From positions 12,214,001 to 12,278,000 of the forward strand of contig NC_091054.1 of assembly GCF_963966145.1 (NCBI RefSeq): a stretch of 64,000 nucleotides of DNA. The letters run 5' to 3'. Each line of letters opens with the position of its first letter. Within the stretch, counting starts at the first letter, position 1. Under the pieces are notes generated by a model, which had not been told where the DNA came from, ran no database searches, and saw only the letters and a list, made by a program, of their open reading frames with translations. The translations under genes were made by a program, and so were the position numbers. Shown here in pieces: positions 11,384 to 22,772 of the stretch. The stretch is from Tenebrio molitor (taxonomy: Eukaryota; Arthropoda; Insecta; Coleoptera; Tenebrionidae).

Positions 11384-12503
11384 ATGCGTCAACTAATTCT
11401 GATTGTACAGTTTGCCATTCTGGCAAACGTTTTTGGTAAAATGATGAATTTTTTAAATAACCGAATACTTGATAGTAATTTTGTAGCTGAAAATTGTGAC
11501 AAGCTCGGGATTTTACTGTACGAAGAATTAAACTGCACCCCGATTTATAGCAACTCATCAACGTGCCCTGTCAAATTTGAATGCAAAGATTTTGGAAAAC
11601 TCGACTCCGCTAAGTGTTATTACAAAGGCAAAAGTTACGAAATTGATGAAAAAATTCCAGACACAAAAAGTCGCTGTCTAAATGATTGCCGCTGCGTCGA
11701 AAATGCTTATTCTTCTGAGTAAGATAATAATTGACTGATTATTATTGTTAATTCATTGAATCATTGAAGATTTGCCGGTATCGAGTGTCCCGACCTGGTA
11801 TGTGACTATTTTGCGGGCATTAATCCTAATTGTACGATGACCTACTCGTTTAGTGAATGTTGTGCAACCGGAAAAATTTGTAGTAAATCATAGACACCAG
11901 AGCTTGAGCACTTTCAAATTTCGGTATTTCAGAACCTTACGAAAATGTAGCGAGGTGTAATTTCAACGGTAAGGAATACAAAGAAGGTCAAGAGTTTCTA
12001 CCACAAGATTCGTGTCATAACTGTATATGTCAAAAGGGTTTTACTGGTAAAATTGAGGAACCCGTCTGTAGAAGGCGGGTTTGTGGGGTCCAGCTTGCGT
12101 GGACAGCTCCAATCCTAGGAAAAAATTGGGCACCTGTATACGCTAAGGAGTCTAAAGGGGGAATTGTTTGTTGTCCGAGTACTTATGTTGGTCGTAAGTT
12201 TACAAAAATATTATTTGGTGTGATTTTAATTCAATCGTTTTAAGCTGACAATTCAGAAGTTGTAACGGGAGATGCCAAATCAGGTAAATGCAGAAATCTG
12301 TTTGTGCTAACGACTAGGGTATTTATTTTTCTTCTTTAGATGAGTTCTGTCGATTTGGTAATACAACAATAAAAGTTGGTCAGTCGTTTGAACGCACTGT
12401 CACTTCTCATTACAAAATCCAGTGCGAGTGTTCAATTCCACCTCTTCTTACATGCTTCAAAATCAAAACAACAAACGATGAAGATTATGATTATGAAGAG
12501 TAA
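11384..12503 (+). CDS. secreted cysteine-rich VWC-like protein, copy B
   Basis: Six exons: 11384-11435, 11487-11718, 11770-11882, 11933-12193, 12245-12283 and 12340-12503; 286 codons, consistent phases, introns of about 50-56 bases. The ATG at 11384 is preferred to the in-frame one at 11366 because it begins a clean signal peptide (MRQLILIVQFAILANVFG). Exon 2: ENCDKLGILLYEELNC. Exon 3: CPDLVCDYFAG and ECCATGKIC. Exon 4: VWC-like, GKEYKEGQEFLPQDSC and CICQKGFTGKIEEPVC. The 39-base exon 5 and exon 6 (CECSIPPLLTC) match copy A in structure. Its acidic tail (NDEDYDYEE) is unique among the three copies. Secreted; function unknown. Confidence 0.88.
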
Positions 12504-12546
12504 AAACCGCAGCAAATGTTGTCAAAATATATATTTGAAATTGACA

Positions 12547-12552
12547 AATAAA
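12547..12552 (+). terminator. polyadenylation signal of copy B
   Basis: AATAAA lies 44 bases after the stop codon of the cysteine-rich gene B. Confidence 0.5.
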
Positions 12553-12789
12553 TTATTGAACATTTGGTCCAAAATGTATTCAGGTGTAAATGAGTACGCC
12601 CAGGATTACTTAGGTAAACAGTCACAGTTTTACAAGTGTTCGAGTCTACTGTTCACTAGTTCCATAGATGTTCTACCGGTGATAAATCTGTTGACCTATG
12701 AGGCCAAGACAAGGCAGCATTGGTATAAAAAAAAACTCTTCAACATTCTATTCTAAAATTTTTCTGTAATAATAAAAAAGGTACAGTTA

Positions 12790-13330
12790 CGAATCAAAGA
12801 AAAATGATAAAGATCGAAACACATAGGTACCATAAAAAGTTTCCTTCAGATGTTATATACTCTTGTACACCAAAAATTATCGTTATTGATTGCAAGCGGT
12901 CTGCTAATAATTTACAAAATAATATAATTTCCAACAATTGGTTAAGTAATGTTTTTGTCAGTTTACGTAGCAAGAAAACAATTTGTATTTGTTTGTGTAA
13001 GAAGTTATCAATTCTTAGATAATTATTAAATTCAGTGCAAAATTATGAGGAAAAGATCGAGGACAGGTCAGAAGAGCATTTGAAAGGCCACTGACAATAA
13101 AAACGTGCTCGAAATACGAGATTCTTTTCGTCTTTGGTGGCGTAGTAGCTGTCACGGACAACTATCGCCAGTACCGTAAAAAATTCGACCGTCGCATATT
13201 TTACAAAATATTTGGAGACGTCACAGCAATTAAAATTGTAAAACGTAGCTTTCTGTAGAAAACATGTTTGCCAAGAGCGTAGCTATTTCCTTCCAAGCAC
13301 AGGAAATAGAATATAAATTAGTTTTTGTGA
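12790..13330 (-). pseudogene. gustatory receptor pseudogene fragment
   Basis: Read on the minus strand, 12880-13320 aligns by eye with exon 1 of the intact receptor at 13958-15206. Matching stretches include AAATTCAGTGCAAAATTATG/AATTCAGTATAGAATTTTTT, AAAGATCGAGGACA/AAAATCAAGGACA and TTTTACAAAATATTTGGAGA/TTTTGTAAAATATTTAGAAA. Frames are broken throughout. It is a dead tandem copy lying 3' of the live gene. Confidence 0.6.
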
Positions 13331-13434
13331 AAACCATTGTCTATGCACATGCATAGGATTCCGCTGCGACATGACCGATAATTTGCAACGCCTTCTCTGA
13401 TTTGTTTTCTTTTTGATCACTTTGTATGTGTATA

Positions 13435-13867
13435 CAGGGTGTCTTAAAATTATCGCATTCCGAGTTCGGGGCTTAGTAGGGGACATTCTGTTGACCAAGT
13501 AAAAATGTTAAAAAAAATAGCTGTCACTTTGAAAAAAATATCAAAGTTGCCAATATTTGTTCAAAAGTACCTGATTAATATTCTAGCTATGTTGTACTTC
13601 CCTTCTGAACAAAAATTTCAATTTCATGAAATGTCTTTTCATTTATATTTTACATAATTTTACATAATCATCCTCACCATATTTCAAAATGAATGTCAAC
13701 CATTTATATTTTTTATTTGAAGAATACATGATGAAATGTTTGAACCTTCAGACCCATATATCTTTGTAAAGACCTCCTCTATATTTTTTATTTTATTTTT
13801 TCGGGATTCCTGAGATTTTTCTCTACAAGACCCCCGACTTGGAATACGTTAATTTTGCGACACCCTG
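13435..13867. mobile_element. 433-bp MITE, CAGGGTGTC ends
   Basis: CAGGGTGTCTTAAAATTATC and the complement CAGGGTGTCGCAAAATTAAC start inverted repeats of about 45 bases, with TA at both outer edges. The mariner-type ends resemble those of several other elements in this window. Non-coding. Confidence 0.85.
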
Positions 13868-13957
13868 TATAACTGAGAATTTTGTTAAACATTGATAAAT
13901 GCAAAAGATTTTTTGAAAACAGTGTTGATAAATGCTATCTGCAGTTACATTCACTTA

Positions 13958-15206
13958 CTAGGTTTTGCTAAATTGGATTATATATGTTAAATATGTAATA
14001 ATGGCAACGATCATCTGTAATAATTGACAAATAAGTATTAGATGAAGTACTGAATTGAGATTATTAACATACTGTGTAGATAATTGTCCAATTTAAAGGT
14101 AAAGAACCCCAAACAGTAAATTTTAGGGGATTTAGTATTTGATCCAAAGCTGACACTGGTTCCTAAAATTTGCATGTCAACTGTATATCATATTACTATT
14201 AAAAAATCCATACAAATTTATATAACACCATTGTATTCCTTGAAATTTCAATGATTTTATCCATCATTATATTATCCTGCAAACAAATAAACTTTAACCA
14301 TGCACATATGGCTATATTATTTTTTTACGAAACCTGTTCCAAAACTTTTTCAAGCAGATCGGTAACAATCAAATCGTGCAAAAATATAGTCACAAACCAC
14401 ACGCAAATGACAACGATTAGAATCCCATAAGACGCAAAATTTCTCTTTTCAGTTATTACAGCAGACACACCGAGAAAAATATCATTGGTGAGTAAACAGC
14501 AATCTGTCACGAATTTAAACAAATATAAAGTTTCCAATAATTTGTTGATTTTTCTTGCCAATTTGCGTAATAATAATATAAAATGGAATGCTTCACGCAG
14601 CGAGAAGTCATCATTTTTTAAATAATCGTTCAATTCAGTATAGAATTTTTTCAGAATTAAAGGGAAAAAAATCAAGGACAACTCAGAAATGCAATAGAAA
14701 ATCCACTGGCTATATAGACAAACACGTAACACCAAGTCTTTCGTATTGTTAATAAAATAATAAAAATCACCGTACAGTATCATCACAATTATGCAAAATT
14801 TGGCTGCTGCGTATTTTGTAAAATATTTAGAAACGTCGCTACAATTAGAATTGTGAAATAATTTCAAAGCGTGGCTCTCAATTGAAAAGATATTTATCAA
14901 AAGAGTGGCCATTTTCTTCCTTTTCATATGTAGAACAGATATTAAGCAAGTGTTGTAGGTGCAAATTGTACAAAATTGAAAAAAATATGAAGAAGCTTTC
15001 AATGAACTGTCGACTCCATAATATGTTATATATAATATTATATTTCCCAGTGTAAAAATTAGTATCAAAAAGTGGAAACCAGTCTTCTTGACAACTACTG
15101 GTGATGAGCATTGGTTTTCCAAGCTATATGTCGGAAGTGCAGTGTATTTCCAAATTTTCAACATAACAAGTATAAAACCGTACAACTTTTCAGAATACCA
15201 CTTCAT
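13958..15206 (-). CDS. gustatory receptor (7tm_7), complete
   Basis: Four exons on the minus strand: 15206-14334, 14276-14214, 14162-14073 and 14014-13958; 360 residues, all introns phase 0. Exon 1 encodes the N terminus and the first six membrane segments, starting MKWYSEKLYGFILVML and containing the paralog-shared IWKYTALPTYSLE block. Exon 3 carries NPLKFTVWGSLPLNWTIIYT before the last helix, and exon 4 ends TYLTYIIQFSKT, the TY-x5-QF signature of insect gustatory receptors. It is a ligand-gated cation channel of the sensory neuron membrane; its ligand cannot be read from sequence. The exon 2-4 layout matches the two receptors at 22773 and 25536. Confidence 0.85.
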
Positions 15207-15491
15207 TGTTGTTTCTCTAAATTAATATATTGTCTACTTGTAATCAATTGGACTTTTACTAAATTGTTACATTAATTGTAAGTGTTTTCATGGCATAAGT
15301 GAAACTAAACATTGACGTATAATTGATAAAGTATCTTTACCTTTCATAGAGTAATTACTTTATTGATTCTTAACTGGAAGTAATAAATAACTCAGTGTGA
15401 ACTAAAGTTGGTAAGCAAAATTGTGAACAATTTTAAAACATTGTAATGTACCTAACTCAAAAACATCTGAACTGTCAAAAATAAAATTATA

Positions 15492-15633
15492 ACAGGTGTT
15501 CAATTGAAAAGTTCATCGAGTTAGCTTTGACTTTATTTTTTAAAAGACAACAACATCGTAAATTAAGTTGGTTAGACAAAGATAGCGACAAAGATCAAAG
15601 CCAATTCGATGAACTTTTCAATTGAACGCCTGT
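15492..15633. mobile_element. 142-bp fold-back MITE
   Basis: ACAGGTGTTCAATTGAAAAG and the complement ACAGGCGTTCAATTGAAAAG begin arms of about 43 bases (GTTCATCGA...GGCTTTGA) around a short loop. TA flanks both sides. Confidence 0.85.
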
Positions 15634-15744
15634 TAGTTTTCGAGTTGGTAAATTCGCAAATTATTTTCATATTACCCGGCTGGTATCCATGATACATTTA
15701 TTTAAATTTGATATAGTCAAATTAATTGCAAATTCTGGAATATA

Positions 15745-16212
15745 CAGAATTATTCACATAAGATGATGAGCTTGACCAGATAAAAATGCAACCCAAAATA
15801 CAATTCACAAAGCTATCTCAATCCGTATTACATTATCATAATGCACATACAACATAGGTAGTTTTTAAGCGTATGAATGTCAAGTTCTGATAGAAAACTA
15901 CCTACTTCTCTCAACTAAGTTTGATTTAATTACAATAATAAGCAATTAAAATGACGAAAGTAGTGGGTAAGTAGAATCATGTCGGTTCTATCATTTTTCG
16001 AAAACATTTTCAAATACTTACCTAATATAAACAAACAATAATGACAGATATCTGTCATTATTATTCGTTTATATACCTTTCACACTAATAGAATGTCTAC
16101 TTGGATTCCTGATTTTATTTTTACATACCAAAACACAATGTATGCTTTGTAAAATGTATTTTGGGTTGCATTTTTACCTGGTCAGGCTAGTCATCTTACG
16201 TGAATAATCCTG
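15745..16212. mobile_element. 468-bp MITE, CAGAATTATTCAC family
   Basis: The left end CAGAATTATTCACATAAGAT and the complement of the right end CAGGATTATTCACGTAAGAT extend through ATGCAACCCAAAATACA for about 75 bases. TA lies on both sides. A second copy of the same element at 36742-41825 is split by a large insertion. Non-coding. Confidence 0.85.
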
Positions 16213-16217
16213 TATTA

Positions 16218-16311
16218 CTAAAATGGCAAGCTAAGAATTTTCAAAATGAACTATAGGATGATTTTATTAGCGCCAGAGAAGAGTGTTGTGTAAAATTATT
16301 ATAATTCTTAA
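16218..16311. repeat. left remnant of receptor duplication unit
   Basis: AAATGGCAAGCTAAGAA, TTTTCAAAA and AGGATG.TTTTAT here recur at 21939-22010. In that copy the sequence runs on towards the motif CATGAAAAACATAAAATGAA; here it is cut at TTAA, and the matching continuation ATGAAAAATGTAACGTGAA appears at 21303, beyond two transposons. Confidence 0.7.
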
Positions 16312-17030
16312 GGATGAACTGGAGTAACAATCTCAGGAAAAAGTTGCGGAATTCTTATAATGCTATGAAACGTTTATTACGAGAAATCAATATTTGAAAA
16401 AATAGTTTTTAATTTTTGGAAACGAATTGTAATGAGTTGCAAGTAAATTTTGTGTTTATTTTCTTGATATTTAGATAATTACTTACATGTGATTTTACAA
16501 TCTTTTGACTAAGACTGTACGTGAAAGTAAACAAAAGCACACTGAATTTCTATTTTCATTGATTTCTGTTAAAGTTCTTAACGTAACTGCAGTAAAACGT
16601 GCGATATGAGTGTAATGTTGCATACCGACGTCAATTATATGCATTTTGTTCACTTTTATTGAAATTAAAACAGATACATAACCTCAAAAACCGTGTTTTT
16701 CCACATGTAATTAGCGATTACAAGGAAAATCCTCGACCAACTTTTTTTGTAAATTCATTAGAAAATTCTACGACATCGATACTTTATGTGTGAAAAATTT
16801 AAGAAAAATTGGCCTTTTTGAAATGTGTTTTTTATCAATTTTTATGCGACCATTGCTCCATTTCTCATAAGAACACGTGTAAAATATCCCGAAACTTTAA
16901 AAGGTAATAACTTTAAAATTCCTCGACCAATTTTTTTTAAATTTGGCACAGTACTTTAGAATGGATGAAAGGACTATTGTACCAATTTTAAGCAAATTTG
17001 GCCATTTTTCAATGTTACTCCAGTTTATCC
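16312..17030. mobile_element. 719-bp non-autonomous TTAA-target element
   Basis: GGATGAACTGGAGTAAC and the complement of the right end GGATAAACTGGAGTAAC (16 of 17 identical) are flanked by TTAA on both sides (16308-16311 and 17031-17034). It contains repeated CCTCGACCAA-(T)n stretches and no gene. TTAA duplication with purine-starting ends fits Kolobok-like elements; piggyBac is the alternative. Confidence 0.75.
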
Positions 17031-17849
17031 TTAAGGGTGCTGTGAACTACTAGGCAAAATCGAGGAAAATGGTGCAAACGCGGATCGTGTTTCAGCCCAC
17101 ATTTTTAACTTTGAAAAAGCGGTCGATGTGTCTACATATTGGTAATATCTGTATCAGTGACGCTACGTTGACAGATTTTTTTAAATATTTGTATATTTGA
17201 AAAAAACCGTATTAATGCTAAAAACGGGAATCGTCATAACTCCCTCGAAAATAAGATTTTTATATTGAAATTACACTCAATATGTAGCTGTTAATGTTAT
17301 CTATTCAGCTACAATCGTAGATTTTTGTTTAAGGTGATATTTTGTAAGCAAAGATAGAATTTATAGATAACGAATTTTAAAATAAAATAAGAAATAGGCA
17401 ACACAACTTACAATAAGAGGGAAGATTTATGAGGGTCTCAGCAGGTAATAAGTGAAACGACTCTTCCAAATGTTTGCGGTAAGTAAGGCGCGTAAACAAG
17501 GAGGTACATAATATCCATGTCGTTATTACTAGAATTTGGTCGGCTACTAACAGCACGCAGTAGGAGGTATTGGTCAATATGATAAAATAATTTCACAAGG
17601 GTTTTCCGCATCACCTCAGAGGTACTCTAATTGATGGGTTGGCTCTTATGAAGGCCTCAGCAATAGCCCTATCTCCATTAAATTAGTGCGACTTATCAAC
17701 TTTCTTTAATTATAAAAAATGTATTATTATTTTAACAAAAATCTGTTTTTCAAAAACTGATATAAAAATTTTAATAAATTTATTTATTCCTTATCTAAAT
17801 GACTAGAAATTAGAATTGAATTAAATTTAGAAGATTAAACCATGGAAAA

Positions 17850-18504
17850 TTATAACTCTTTTTTTAGTATTCTTCTAATCGGCTGTGTTCTTTTATGTCT
17901 AGGATCTACTAATTCCGGAAGTAAAGCCCCAAAATAAAATTCTTCCAAGTGATTTTCCATATTTTCACACCAGAATCTATCGTCTTTTTTAATTATGCAG
18001 TATTTTAAATCCGAATTGAATTTCTCTTTCGTTGGAGTGTAAACAACGAAGTAACAAATATTGCGATTGGTGACGTGCAATTGACCTTGTACTTGATAAT
18101 AATACGGGTGAGATGTTTTTAATTTTATATACTTTTCGTCATCTATTGTTAAATAATCAATAATCTTATTTTTTATACCTTCTTCAATTATTATTTCACG
18201 TGCGGAATTTTTCTTTCACTTTTTCTTCATTTTGCATTCCATGTAACAGTGGTTTAGGTACAGAATTTCGAGTGGATGATTTTTCTGAATATAAAATTTC
18301 ATTTACCGTATTTGCAGTGTCAGTATTTAAACGCATTTTACAAATTTTCCCGAATTTACTAACCATAAGTCGAAATGATTGTTCTCTATACCATTCAGGA
18401 TTTGAATTTTGCCCTCGAGTTTTTTGTTCTATATCAGAAATGTTGACGCTAGAAACCTCATTCAAAAATTTAATCTTGGCATTTTCATATTTATCCGTAG
18501 ACAT
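17850..18504 (-). pseudogene. YqaJ-type exonuclease/recombinase domain, one frameshift
   Basis: From MSTDKYENAKI (18504) the frame reads NPEWYREQSFRLMVSKFGKI, then PLLHGMQNEEKVKEKF. That is the W-RL-(T/V)-S-x-FG-I and hG...E..A pattern of YqaJ/lambda-exonuclease-like domains. At about 18207 one extra base shifts the frame. The continuation reads EIIIEEGIKNKIIDYL, then SHPYYYQVQGQLHVTNR and CYFVVYTPTK, the usual Q-x-Q...(C/D)..VV.T half of the core. Apart from that shift the region is open to the stop at 17850. Such genes travel with insect DNA transposons; here it would be cargo or part of the transposition machinery. Confidence 0.6.
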
Positions 18505-18578
18505 GTCTGGAAATTCTGGTAATTGTACGATTCTGTTTTAAAATTTACCAATATTGCTATATAACAATGTTGGAGTTG

Positions 18579-18995
18579 CTATGATATGAAGCTGTTGATT
18601 GGTTGGATCTGTGCAAAATCAATATTGTTCAATAACAATCTTGCTAAATTTTGAAACAGAATCGCACTAAATGCCTCACAGTTTTGACTATAATCTGAAT
18701 CGGTGCTGCAAGCACGATTTTTAACTTTTCGACCCGTTACCTTTCTGTTTTGACGTAATTTATTTACTTTCTCACTATATTCCATTGTATATTTTCCTAT
18801 ATTACCATTATTTAATTCCTGAGATATCGTAGAAATAAATTGACCTTTTGTGTGATAACTAATTGTTGCAGCATAGCATCTACCTTCATAAGATCCTTTT
18901 AAAGAAAAATTTATTCTTTTACCCCCAACAAATTTATTTAGAATTGAATTATAAGATTCCGCTGGTTTCCAGGATTGTTGACCGTCTATTTGCAT
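18579..18995 (-). CDS. transposon-linked GKRINF-domain protein fragment
   Basis: An open frame of 138 codons beginning MQIDGQQSWKPAESYNSI, then LNKFVGGKRINFSLKGSYEG. The SYNSI...K...GKR(I/V)N(F/Y)...GSY block recalls the segment that precedes YqaJ domains in some transposon-encoded proteins (from memory, unverified). It ends just before the YqaJ frame and may be an upstream exon of the same gene; a spliced join could not be proven. Upstream exons towards 19100 are not recognisable. Confidence 0.4.
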   Translation of the reverse strand: MQIDGQQSWKPAESYNSILNKFVGGKRINFSLKGSYEGRCYAATISYHTKGQFISTISQELNNGNIGKYTMEYSEKVNKLRQNRKVTGRKVKNRACSTDSDYSQNCEAFSAILFQNLARLLLNNIDFAQIQPINSFIS

Positions 18996-19160
18996 TTCTA
19001 CCTGACAGAAAATACCCAGAAACTAAACTCTCAACAGATCGGTCGTGAAAGCCTCGTTTCCTCGACGAATTACAAAGTTATTATTCTGATAATGATGGTA
19101 TGAGACACAAATAAATTCAATGCAGTCGAAAGTAGAATAGCGCCCAAAAATAGTACCTAT

Positions 19161-19284
19161 ATTAAAAAACGAGTTTCATAAGGAAGTGTTTATTTCATGA
19201 GTCCAAGTTTATAAAACGAGTCGCAAAACGCGAGTTTTATAAAGGACGAATGGAATAAACGCCTCATGAAACGGGTTTTTTAAT
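19161..19284. repeat. 124-bp fold-back hairpin
   Basis: ATTAAAAAACGAGTTTCATA on the left pairs with ...TATGAAACGGGTTTTTTAAT-like sequence on the right, with a GTTTATTCCAT continuation and the centre AAAACGAGTCGCAAAACGCG. It lies inside the large TTAA element. Confidence 0.65.
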
Positions 19285-21302
19285 ACTATTTTTTCTATTT
19301 TGCACCTTTCGAGCCGTTTTTAAATCAAAAGTAAGAATTTTAAAATTCTGGAAAATTTTATGATGGTTGGCAAAAAACAATTGAAACCTTTGTCGGCTTT
19401 GGGATATTAGCGCGTATTTGCTGATGCTGCCAGAATCCTCTAGACTTTAGTAAATTGTACTACCCCTATTATAGAACCGCTTTCAGGTGTTACGATTCTG
19501 TTTTTGGTATTGTAACAGATCTGTCACCGACGCAAATAGAAAAACATTTATTATAACATTCTTCCTCGAAGAATCAGTACATAATTTCAACAACAGTTTA
19601 TAACAAAATACGTTTCCTGAAACTTTGTTCGAATGGATGTTTTGGAACTAGAATTTAAAAACGTGCAATTTATCAGCGTACGGAGTATACTACAGCGTGA
19701 TCACTGATCAACAATGACTGAGTCTGTTGGCAATGAAACAATTGAAAAGTACCGGGTTTTTTGTCTCGTAGTTGGCACTGACAGGATTTTTTAACTTGAG
19801 ACGACATTAAGAACATTTTTGGTTATGTCAGTTATATTTTTGCTATTACAAAAATGAACCTTTCTTGGTAAATATCAAATTTGCCAACTTTTATTGTTAC
19901 CAACAGATTCAGTCATTCTTGATCACATCGTATCTTCGTCCTACAGTCCAGCTGTTTCTGTTCAACGATCACCGGCACCGCTTCGTAAGGGGCAAGGGAA
20001 CGGTAACTAGGTATAATGTCATAAATTTGTCGGAAAGCACTTACACTGACTAAATATGAATAAATAATTCGTGGAAACTTCGGTGATGGTTACTGGAACT
20101 GTAAATTCTAAGTAGCGATGCGATTGATGGACATTTTCAATGCGAGAACAATGAATTTGTATTCGATTAAATTCTAAACTGTATACAGTTTAACTTCGAC
20201 AATTCGGACACACTTTGGTTCTCTATTAATTTCTTTTAATCGATTCGTAAAAAAACGTAACATAAGTATGGCAACATCGTGACTTCAAAATTTTCAGAAT
20301 TCCTAACCAAACTTTTCTTCAGATATACAGATTGTCATGGCCAAGCATCGTTTTTTTAAAGTTGAAATACATTATACCTATTGCTTCATTGAAATTTTTT
20401 GTGTGCCTAGTATTATAAATTCATAGTGGAAATTAAATAAAAAATAAAAATTTCATACCGAAGGAAGTAATTTTGAATATGAAAATTAAATATTGTGAGC
20501 TCAAAAGAAACGATTCATACTATTGACTATTGAGTGATGATGTACGAAATTTTATGTGGCAACTGTGTGCGTGTGGTATAGTTGACATTGGTATGACATT
20601 TCATATGCCTGCATTTGCTTTTTTTTATACTATTGCTTGTCTCGCTAACATCAAAATTAACAACAAAAAGGATGAATTAAACTTTAGGAAATTTGATGTA
20701 CTCGATTTTTTTCCAATTGACTGTAAGTTGTACAGGAACAATTATATATCAAGATGAAGAATTTTATTTAAAAATGTTATCAAAATTGAAGGAGTTTTAT
20801 ATGGATCATTTACTAGTACAAATATTACTTATTAACGTGCAGATAAATAAACTAAGGAATTATAGGTACAATCATGTTCAATACAACAATTTTATTTTTC
20901 GAGGGTAATGTGGGTTCAACATTGAACAATATTTTTGCCAGAAAACTTGTGTACTGTGCAAAAATATACTTTTCTTGAATTCAACAAAAGAGGTTTATAA
21001 TCCTCTTCTCCGGCAGGTAGGTATTCAGATTAGCATAAACTGCATCCTATTCTAATTTTACTGCCATTACAGTCCTACGTAGAGCAAAATTCAGGCGTTG
21101 AACAGTAAGGCTTGGAGATTACCCTTGTAAAAATACGAAGTGCCGCTGTATTTATTACGTGCATTTTGTGACAATAACTCCCGCTGAGAAGGGTCCCGGC
21201 AAACCCATTCTTGACAGACGTCATGGTAGATCCAGCGTTTGCAGAGTATGCAACCCACATTGCACGAAACCAGAATTTTATTTTACTTCACAGCACCCTT
21301 AA

Positions 21303-21740
21303 ATGAAAAATGTAACGTGAATTTATTTTCTTACTAGAGATGAAGTAAATAAGTAAGTACTCTATAGAGAATTTTATAAACAAGTACAGTAAACAAGCAG
21401 TTTATTCAAAATTTCATTTTGACTTGAGTAAAGTCAGAAAGTAACAAGGATTGTCATTGTCATTTTTGATAATATTAATACATAATAAGACCAAATTTGA
21501 ATTAGAATGTTGTGTTTGGCATTGAACGTAGATTCGCGTGACATAAATATTATGCGCCATTTTTATTACACCCTGTATATATACAGGGTATAATAAACCA
21601 ATTTGTTTCAGTCATACCTTGTTTCCAATTACTAAAATGTCCAATCAATGATATCAACGATACAAACAAATGTGAACAATAATTTGGTAAATGAGCATTT
21701 CATTTCAGTATGCGCTCCCACGACAGTTCTTACTACCATG
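21303..21740 (+). pseudogene. orphan receptor promoter module with truncated start
   Basis: This repeats the 5' flank of the gustatory receptors at 22773 and 25536: TTTCATTTTGACTTGAGTAA, then GTCAGAAAGTAACAAGGATT, a CACCCTGTATATATACAGGG palindrome, and CAACGATACAAACAAATGTG. It ends in the receptor's own start, ATGCGCTCCCACGACAG, and stops nine codons in at ...TACTACCATGG. Nothing receptor-like follows, so this is a promoter plus a stub from an abandoned tandem copy. Confidence 0.75.
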
Positions 21741-21938
21741 GTCAAGTTTTGACAATTCTGACATTTTCACATCATGTTCACACCACACAAATATTTAGTG
21801 TAAAACGTGTGTAGCACACAGCTAAACAGCGCCTACTATGTTTTTCGTTGTGGTCACAATCAAAGTGAATAGATATTATGTATTTACATTTAATATATGT
21901 AGTCCAACAAATTGCAAATTTTATAATATATTATTTAA

Positions 21939-22772
21939 ATGGCAAGCTAAGAAAGAATTTTCAAAAGGAACTAGGATGGTTTTATCAGCCCAAGAGAAGT
22001 GAGCAAATTATTACATGGAAGAAAAAAGTAATAAACATCGGAAGAAATTACAAATTTGTACTAAAGCAATAATCCTCTGCTGCTACATTTCATTCTAAAA
22101 ATTCATGAAAAACATAAAATGAATTTATTTTCTTACTAGAGGTGAAACAGGTAAATACATTATATAGAGAATTTTATAAGCAAGTCCAGTAAACAAGCAT
22201 TTTATTCAAAATTTCATTTTGGCTTGAGTAAAGTCAAAAAGTAACAAGGATTGTCATTGTCATGTTTTATAATATTCATAATAATAAGACCAAATTCGAA
22301 TTAGAATTTTTTGTTTGATATTCAACGTAGATGCGCGTGACATAAATATTATGCGCCATTTTTAATACACTCTGTATATACGTATAACAGGGTATAATAA
22401 ACCGATTTGTTTCAGCCATATTGTTTTTGTGGTCTAAGAGGCCGATTTCAAGTTGAGTTGCAACTGGTATTGTCATGGTAACGGCACAAAATTGCAAGTT
22501 TGAGAAAGATGACGCATATTAGTAATTAATGTGTAGGACAAAGATAGCTACACATTTGCGCTGCACCAACTATTTGTCACCCTGACTTGAAATCGGGCTA
22601 GAATGAATACAAACAACATTTTAATTTGTTTGAACTTTGAACTATAAATGATAATTAGACATTAGTCATTATAAACAGTGTGACCAATTATTACAAAAAG
22701 TGTCTAATCAATGATACCAACGATACAAACAAATGTGAACGAGACTTTGGTAAATGAGCATTTCATTTCAGT
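21939..22772 (+). promoter_or_regulatory. 5' duplication module of gustatory receptor 2
   Basis: Contains the full module seen at 16218-16311 plus 21303-21738, including the ACAGGGTATAATAAACCGAT palindrome arm and GTGTCTAATCAATGATACCA just before the start codon. A 160-base inverted-repeat insertion (GCCGATTTCAAG at 22441, complement near 22588) is present only in this copy. Conservation of the module among three copies suggests shared regulation, or simply recent duplication. Confidence 0.5.

Larger units (their letters stand above)
17035..21298 (-). mobile_element. 4.3-kb TTAA-target element with nuclease genes
   Basis: GGGTGCTGTGAA at the left and its exact complement at the right, each flanked by TTAA (17031-17034 and 21299-21302). 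The left TTAA is shared with the neighbouring element. Inside, minus-strand frames encode a GKRINF-type domain and a YqaJ-like nuclease. Regions 19300-20520 and 20760-21060 have no recognisable genes. The inverted repeats are only 12 bases, but the TTAA pair and the near-empty paralogous site near 22090 support real insertion. Class: Kolobok-like or piggyBac-like. Confidence 0.65.

Noticed and set aside
18200..18541. Plus-strand open frame opposite the YqaJ region
   Set aside because: The minus-strand reading carries the recognisable domain; this is its antisense shadow.
20530..20760. Frame ending VLDFFPIDCKLYRN, faintly like the last conserved exon of the gustatory receptors
   Set aside because: The similarity is limited to a few residues (FFP..CKL), there is no proper splice context or following TY..QF exon, and it lies inside a transposon.
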